NCBI GenBank assembly: GCA_900547815.1 | Contig: URHY01000033.1 | Coordinates: 1-22,932, forward strand | Length of the DNA: 22,932 nucleotides | Origin: an uncultured Solobacterium sp. | GTDB lineage: Bacteria; Bacillota_I; Bacilli_A; Erysipelotrichales; Erysipelotrichaceae | Reading direction: 5' to 3' | Part shown: positions 19,583 to 22,932 of the stretch, piece after piece | Layout: each line of letters begins with the position of its first letter | Numbering within the stretch: the first letter of the stretch is position 1 | The notes under the pieces: generated by a model | What the model saw: only the letters and a program-made list of their open reading frames with translations | Told to the model about the DNA's origin: nothing | The model's database searches: none | Program-made: the position numbers and the translations under genes

Positions 19583-20008
19583 AAAGTTTTTTAGTGGTGA
19601 TGAAATGGACGAAAATAAGTTTTCTTATAAAGAAGTTTTTGTGAAGTATGATAATGTACAGATTTGTGTTATTTGTTCTAAGCTGGTTGAAAAAGTTTTT
19701 GAATACAATGCGCATGATGATGAAGATGTGTCTGTGAATTATGTTTATTATGTGAAGAAAGAAAAGTTTTATCAGTTGCTGGAAAAGTTTTTTGACGGTT
19801 CGATTCTATGCAAATATGAAGGATATAAAAAGTTTTTCTTAACGTCTCAAGAACAACTTGAAAAAGTTTTTTTGATCCTGGATAAATAAGTTTTTCAAAA
19901 GAAAGTTTTTCGGATATAATGGATGCATGAATGATTATATAAGTTTTCTATGCACACTATTAAATATAAAGATTCCAAAAGTTTTCTTCAAAGAAAATGA
20001 AAAGTTTT
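19271..20008 (+). repeat. Array of 17 AAGTTTT motifs
   Basis: AAGTTTT starts at 19271, 19292, 19460, 19520, 19584, 19617, 19633, 19693, 19764, 19785, 19830, 19864, 19888, 19903, 19941, 19979 and 20002, usually extended as AAAAGTTTTT. Nine lie in phase AAG-TTT, four in phase AA-GTT-TT, one in phase A-AGT-TTT, and three in or across intergenic sequence. All have the same orientation. Elsewhere on this strand I noticed only two (11550, 18332). The motif is therefore selected or amplified as DNA or RNA, not just as codons. Confidence 0.85.
19605..19889 (+). CDS. Unknown protein, 94 aa, AAGTTTT-rich gene
   Basis: ATG 19605 is chosen as start, with GGTGATG upstream. The protein begins MDENKFSYKEVFVKYDNVQI and ends with FYQLLEKFFDG, KKFFLTSQEQLEKVF, very like the C-terminal half of the preceding protein. 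Lys-Phe and Lys-Val-Phe pairs recur because the AAGTTTT motif is read in two different phases. Function is unknown. The stop codon overlaps another AAGTTTT copy (19888). Confidence 0.6.
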   Translation: MDENKFSYKEVFVKYDNVQICVICSKLVEKVFEYNAHDDEDVSVNYVYYVKKEKFYQLLEKFFDGSILCKYEGYKKFFLTSQEQLEKVFLILDK

Positions 20009-20467
20009 ATGATCTTAAAAATAAGCCAATCAATAAAGAACTTTTTCAAGTGAAAGATACCAGCATATGCACATCATACCCTAAAGAAAATGTAATTTGT
20101 GTGAACTTGGATGTATGCAAAGATAGAAGTCTAGTTTATATATCTAGCTCATGAAATTAGACATTTATATCAATATGCATGTGTATATAAGAAGAATCAA
20201 AAAGTGTTTTCTATAGATGAAAGAAGTGTTTCTATATGGAAAAAGGAACTTGAAAACTATGCAGATTCAAGTAGCAAACACTATGAGAATCAGGAAATAG
20301 AAAAAGATGCAAACTTGTTTGCAAACTTCATTGCAATAGTAATATTTAAAAGAGTTTTGGATATGAATGGGATTGATCAAAAAGAAATGGAGTTAAAAAC
20401 AAAAATGTTTATGATTTTCTTTTCTTCTGATCCAATTAAAAAAAAAGCTGATTCAAAAAGAAATTAG
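19927..20467 (+). pseudogene. HExxH metallopeptidase-like gene broken by a TA-repeat frameshift
   Basis: The first frame (19927-20154) encodes an N-terminal part ending RSLVYISSS and a premature TGA. The +1 frame, open from 20135 to 20467, continues FIYLAHEIRHLYQY with the zinc-binding HEIRH (20150-20164), then W-K-K-E-L-E-N-Y and ENQEIEKDANLFANFI, whose Glu is the likely third zinc ligand. This resembles phage HELRH...Q...E-x-D-A-x-x-FA proteins of the ImmA/gluzincin type. Adding one TA to the TATATAT tract (20137-20143) restores one frame reading LVYIYLAHEIRH. It is therefore a 2-bp contraction, a phase-variable switch, or a sequencing error. A TATAAT lies at 19915-19920, very near the start. 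Confidence 0.75.
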
Positions 20468-20478
20468 AAGACATTAAA

Positions 20479-20510
20479 AAAAGGACTTTCTACAAGTCCT
20501 TTTCAATTTT
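20479..20510. terminator. Bidirectional terminator between convergent units
   Basis: AAAAGGACTT (20479-20488) pairs with AAGTCCTTTT (20494-20503) around a 5-nt loop. A T run lies on the right side, and an A run on the left serves the leftward strand. The stop codon of the leftward gene (20490-20492) lies in the loop. It separates the rightward AAGTTTT genes from the leftward ardA operon. Confidence 0.85.
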
Positions 20511-20804
20511 TTCTAGTTCTCTTTTTGCGCGATTGAAGCGATTTTTTTCGCGCTTGCTTTTTTCTTTTTGATCCCATTTTTCTAGATGGTTTTTTGCATA
20601 TCTTAAAAGCTGATCATATAGAAAAGCTTTTGTATATGAATCAAAATTGTAAATAGATCCGTTCATAAAATGCAAATCAACATATTTTGCATATCTTCCG
20701 ATTGATATATATCTGATATATCCATTACTGAATAAGCCTGGTTCACGGCTCATATATTGCAATAAATTACATAAATTTTTAATGTCGTTAACAGTTTTTT
20801 TCAT
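20490..20804 (-). CDS. Last gene of the ardA operon, 104 aa
   Basis: An AGGAGG SD stands close before the ATG. The N-terminal 60 residues are mixed (MKKTVNDIKNLCNLLQYMS, GYIRYISIGRYAKYVDLHF), followed by FDSYTKAFLYDQLLRYAKNH and a very basic coiled-coil tail of K, R and E. Nucleic-acid binding is plausible from charge. No family is recognised. It ends in the terminator loop at 20490. Confidence 0.65.
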   Translation of the reverse strand: MKKTVNDIKNLCNLLQYMSREPGLFSNGYIRYISIGRYAKYVDLHFMNGSIYNFDSYTKAFLYDQLLRYAKNHLEKWDQKEKSKREKNRFNRAKRELEKIEKDL

Positions 20805-20816
20805 TTTCTTTACCTC

Positions 20817-21401
20817 CTAAAATGGAAACTCTTCCAGCATTTTATTGATTTTTTGTTGTTCAGTAAGTATAGTTTTTTTCTTTTTCTTTTTTGGTGCAGC
20901 TTTTTCAACGCTCATTTTTACGATTTTACCATTATTGTATATATAGCTTTCTTGTAATTTGTTTCTATTAAAAACGTCTATAGTTTTTGAATTAGTATTA
21001 TAAGTTGCCAACAAGCTTTTTGATCCAGGTTTACAGATCTTAAAAAGATCCTTATTTAAAATATCAATATAACACTTGTATATTTTAAAATGATAACAAA
21101 TATCTTTTATTTCCTGGATATCAGGCGCGCAAAGTTCTTTTTTTGCTTCAGTATTATAAAATAGCTGAATATCATAGTTGAAAAGCTTGTCTAATTCATG
21201 CGCAACGAATAGCCTTAATTCATTTGTTTGAATTGCTGCATACATGCATTTATTATGATCAAACTTAAAACCATGATCATGCAAAATCTTTTCAGTTGAA
21301 GCGCTGGTAGTACCTAACGCTTCAACATAAATGTGGGGTTGTTTTCTTTCGTTCGTGATGTAGTAATTAAAGTGAGGGCGTTCACGCTTCCATATTGTCA
21401 T
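20817..21401 (-). CDS. Unknown protein of the ardA operon, 194 aa
   Basis: An AGGAGG SD precedes ATG 21401. The product is alpha/beta with MTIWKRERPHFNYYITNERK at the start, a middle with FVAHELDKLFNYD, a Cys/Tyr-rich segment (CYHFKIYKCYIDIL) and a lysine run near residue 172 before a helical end. HEL here is not followed by a second zinc-binding His at the right spacing, so a peptidase is not claimed. It is the largest unknown gene of the operon. Confidence 0.65.
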   Translation of the reverse strand: MTIWKRERPHFNYYITNERKQPHIYVEALGTTSASTEKILHDHGFKFDHNKCMYAAIQTNELRLFVAHELDKLFNYDIQLFYNTEAKKELCAPDIQEIKDICYHFKIYKCYIDILNKDLFKICKPGSKSLLATYNTNSKTIDVFNRNKLQESYIYNNGKIVKMSVEKAAPKKKKKKTILTEQQKINKMLEEFPF

Positions 21402-21627
21402 TTTTGAGCCCTCCTAAAATATTTAAAATACATAAAGTATTTACAAGTTGCCAAAGTTCACGCGGCTTTAGCATCCATGCGATTACATCCATGCCATAAC
21501 TGAGATCATATAGCCCATTTAAATGTCTATTTATTGAAAAAGGCATTAAACTATTTGCCTTTAGACTATTTGCGTTGAGCTGATCAATCTTTTTTTCTAC
21601 TGATTCGATATATTTTTTATTATTCAT
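21382..21627 (-). CDS. Unknown protein of the ardA operon, 81 aa
   Basis: ATG 21627 is preferred, since GGAG lies about 9 nt upstream; an in-frame ATG at 21642 inside the previous gene has no SD. The product is helical, with an internal near-repeat NANSLKANSLMP and a hydrophobic C-terminal part (ELWQLVNTLCILNILGGL). It overlaps the next gene by 20 bp. No family is recognised. Confidence 0.6.
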   Translation of the reverse strand: MNNKKYIESVEKKIDQLNANSLKANSLMPFSINRHLNGLYDLSYGMDVIAWMLKPRELWQLVNTLCILNILGGLKNDNMEA

Positions 21628-21629
21628 TT

Positions 21630-21902
21630 CTAAAATCTCCATTCATTATCTTCAAAAGCGGTTATAACAAGTGTATAAAGTTCTTTGCTTACTTGTTTAG
21701 AATCAACTAAAAGTTGATCATAATAAACGTGTATAACTTTTTCATTTTCGATATAAGCAAGATCATAAACAAATGATTCAATATGATCCGCTAAACACTC
21801 ATAAAGAAAATCATACACGACAAAATTACCAGAAATAAGATCATTCATATATGATCTTATTCTTGCATATTTATGCAATAATTTAATTTCTAAAAGTTCC
21901 AT
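21630..21902 (-). CDS. Unknown acidic protein of the ardA operon, 90 aa
   Basis: AGGAGG stands before ATG 21902. The protein is helical and acidic (YDFLYECLADHIESFVYDLAY) with a short basic start. Acidic helical proteins beside ardA are candidates for DNA-mimic or protein-binding inhibitors, but this is inference from charge and position only. The stop lies inside the SD-to-start interval of the next gene. Confidence 0.6.
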   Translation of the reverse strand: MELLEIKLLHKYARIRSYMNDLISGNFVVYDFLYECLADHIESFVYDLAYIENEKVIHVYYDQLLVDSKQVSKELYTLVITAFEDNEWRF

Positions 21903-21919
21903 TGCTTAACCTCCTGCAA

Positions 21920-22069
21920 TTAATAAATAAGTGGTAACATGATATTTAAAAGGCCAAATATTATGCCAATAATTAAAGTAGATGTACATGCTGCTAAATA
22001 TAATTTTAAAAATGCAAGTATGAGCACCTGGGCGGCGCTCATCTTGTCAAGATCTTTGCGGGTTAACAT
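21920..22069 (-). CDS. Small membrane protein, 49 aa
   Basis: ATG 22069 overlaps the ardA stop, with a GGAG about 11 nt upstream inside ardA. After a charged start (LTRKDLDKMSAAQ) a long hydrophobic stretch runs from about residue 14 to 48, enough for one or two membrane passes, with one Cys. It is translationally coupled to ardA. No family is recognised. Confidence 0.6.
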   Translation of the reverse strand: MLTRKDLDKMSAAQVLILAFLKLYLAACTSTLIIGIIFGLLNIMLPLIY

Positions 22070-22563
22070 AAACAAATAACTCCGCTTGAAGTTTCAGTGT
22101 ATCCATCGAATCCAAGATCACGCACAAACGCTGCATAGTCAAAATATCTTTGCGCAATTTCTGGGAGTTCATAACATTCTTCTACAATTTCATAAGCCAC
22201 ATCTTCCAATGTCATGCCTTCGTAAAAAGTATAGTTTTCACTTTCTAAGTATCCTAATGCATCCGTATAACTGCATACTTCCATTAATGCAGTGAATTCA
22301 CTTTCATGGTCTTCTAATGCTTCAGCCACTTCATTAATATCGTCGATGTTTGGATATTCACCAAATGCATCATACATATCAAACAATGAACAATCATAAT
22401 CAGCGATAAACCACTCTTCATACATTGTGTTTTCTTTCACTCCAATGCTTTCAAGTTCGCTTGTAAAATCATCCTCATCGATAGGAAAATCAATCCATTT
22501 ACCAACTAAACAACCCTCATTGTATTTACCTAAATTTGTAATATAAGCTTTCATTTCACACAT
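22063..22563 (-). CDS. ardA: ArdA-type antirestriction protein
   Basis: A DNA-mimic inhibitor of type I restriction-modification enzymes: it occupies the DNA-binding groove of the methylase/specificity core. ATG 22563 is the start, with AAGGAGG 8 nt upstream (166 aa). The product is extremely acidic, 41 Asp/Glu against 6 Lys/Arg. Family patterns are visible in order: AYITNLGKYNEG at the start, EEWFIADYD, NIDDINEVAEALE in the middle domain, LEDVAYEIVEE, and the C-terminal YFDYAAFVRDLGFDGY. ArdA is common in conjugative elements and phages and helps incoming DNA survive restriction. It leads a series of unknown genes on the same strand. Confidence 0.93.
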   Translation of the reverse strand: MCEMKAYITNLGKYNEGCLVGKWIDFPIDEDDFTSELESIGVKENTMYEEWFIADYDCSLFDMYDAFGEYPNIDDINEVAEALEDHESEFTALMEVCSYTDALGYLESENYTFYEGMTLEDVAYEIVEECYELPEIAQRYFDYAAFVRDLGFDGYTETSSGVICLC

Positions 22564-22576
22564 AATCTTTACCTCC

Positions 22577-22654
22577 TTACTTTTCAATCATTTTTTTTAA
22601 AAGATATGCATTGAATGCTAACGATAGTAATAACGCTATTTTTAGTAGTTCCAT
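22577..22654 (-). CDS. 25-residue hydrophobic peptide ORF
   Basis: An ATG at 22654 starts a 25-codon ORF, MELLKIALLLSLAFNAYLLK plus MIEK-type end, forming one transmembrane helix. Its stop lies just before the ardA SD. No SD of its own is clear. It may be a small membrane peptide or simply a leader coupled to ardA. Confidence 0.4.
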   Translation of the reverse strand: MELLKIALLLSLAFNAYLLKKMIEK

Positions 22655-22682
22655 ATTTTAAAACGTGGTATAATATAAGTAC

Positions 22683-22708
22683 CTAAGTGACTAAAATAAG
22701 TCACTTAG
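22683..22708. repeat. 10-bp perfect inverted repeat
   Basis: CTAAGTGACT (22683-22692) and AGTCACTTAG (22699-22708) flank a 6-nt loop. It overlaps the end of the leftward gene at 22691 and lies upstream of ardA. No T run follows on either strand, so an operator or an attenuation hairpin is more likely than a terminator. Confidence 0.6.
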
Positions 22709-22858
22709 ATATTTAGCAAGAAGCTTGAGGGCTTCACCGATTAAGAGCGTGTATATAATTTCGAACGTTTTGGATAGGTACGAAATCATGCGCTCTTTTT
22801 TTTCGCGCTTTTTTCTATCGCGACGTTTCATCGGTTTGCTACGTTTATACTTTGCCAC
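22691..22858 (-). CDS. First gene of the leftward operon, basic 55-aa protein
   Basis: GTG 22858 has a very strong AAAGGAGG SD 7 nt upstream and lies downstream of the promoter at 22902-22930. The first 24 residues are strongly basic (AKYKRSKPMKRRDRKKREKK), and the second half is a hydrophobic amphipathic helix (FEIIYTLLIGEALKLLAKYL). A nucleic-acid-binding or membrane-attached peptide is possible. Its GC-richer codons (CGT, CGC, GCC) differ from neighbours. No family is recognised. Confidence 0.65.
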   Translation of the reverse strand: MAKYKRSKPMKRRDRKKREKKERMISYLSKTFEIIYTLLIGEALKLLAKYLSDLF

Positions 22859-22901
22859 GTTTGCACCTCCTTTCGTGTGGCTTGTCTCTTAAGACACCTT
22901 A

Positions 22902-22930
22902 GTTATAACTCTAGAATTATAAATTGTCAA
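22902..22930 (-). promoter_or_regulatory. Promoter of the leftward ardA operon
   Basis: Read leftward, TTGACA (22930-22925), a 17-bp spacer and TATAAC (22907-22902) form a near-consensus promoter, about 45 bp before GTG 22858. The leader contains a GTCTtAAGAGAC-like dyad (22884-22895). It can drive expression independently of the lytic operons, as expected for genes needed at entry. Confidence 0.85.
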
Positions 22931-22932
22931 TA

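Noticed and set aside
19265..19889. AAGTTTT as a simple effect of Lys-Phe-rich protein sequence.
   Set aside because: Five of the fourteen copies inside coding sequence (four in AA-GTT phase, one in A-AGT phase) do not encode Lys-Phe through AAG-TTT, and three lie in or across non-coding DNA.
20817..21401. HEL in the 194-aa protein as a second zinc peptidase.
   Set aside because: No second histidine follows at the HExxH spacing (the sequence is HELDK), and no downstream ligand motif is visible.
22743..22800. Hairpin AAGAGCG...CGCTCTT followed by eight T on the rightward strand, looking like a terminator or the end of a small RNA.
   Set aside because: It lies inside the leftward 55-aa gene (22858-22691), and the T run is the complement of AAA lysine codons. 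The rightward TATAAT at 22669 has no matching -35. A small RNA cannot be supported.

Overview
The window comes from a low-GC Firmicute, most likely a gut relative of the Erysipelotrichia or Clostridia. The reasons are the AT-rich sequence, the near-consensus sigma-A promoters, the strong AGGAGG-type ribosome binding sites, and a T-box-controlled threonyl-tRNA synthetase. Positions 1-2498 are host chromosome: a promoter, a T-box leader and thrS, followed by a tRNA-Ser(GCT), tRNA-Asp(GTC), tRNA-Gly(GCC) cluster. From about 2500 to the right edge the DNA is a mobile element, best read as the left (lysogeny and early) arm of a temperate prophage inserted downstream of tRNA-Gly. No terminase, capsid or tail gene and no second attachment site lie inside the window.

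The element begins with GGGGTATA repeats and a phage-type tyrosine integrase (2594-3691). A sparse, hairpin-rich stretch follows (3692-4645) with a small membrane protein and a C9 tract. A leftward lysogeny unit (6013-4868) encodes an XRE repressor and a zinc-ribbon/YbjQ-domain protein. Rightward transcription starts at a consensus promoter (6104-6133) overlaid by GTAT-N7-ATAC operators. The early operon holds an excisionase-like protein, a second XerC/D-like recombinase, small membrane proteins, a replication initiator (wHTH plus Phg_2220_C-type C-terminus) with iteron-like repeats inside its gene, and a DnaC-type helicase loader. After these come a DNA methyltransferase and a long, tightly overlapping run of small phage proteins (Cys-rich, DUF551, MPNW-type, MSGGS-type). 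The run ends in a RinA/ArpU-like late regulator (17420-17887) and two lipoproteins.

The right part (18931-20467) holds related small ORFs of unknown function and a broken HExxH metallopeptidase. This 0.75-kb stretch carries 17 copies of AAGTTTT in all reading phases and between genes, which coding alone does not explain. Converging on it from the right edge is a leftward operon (22858-20490) with its own TTGACA-N17-TATAAC promoter. It contains an ArdA-type antirestriction protein followed by five small unknown proteins, so it may be an anti-defence island.

The most interesting signals are the AAGTTTT array, the TA-microsatellite frameshift exactly at the metallopeptidase active site, the iteron/12-mer origin inside the initiator gene, the three-operator switch, the 18-bp tandem duplication in the methyltransferase, and the unknown genes downstream of ardA. 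Family assignments are from remembered motifs; no database search was run.
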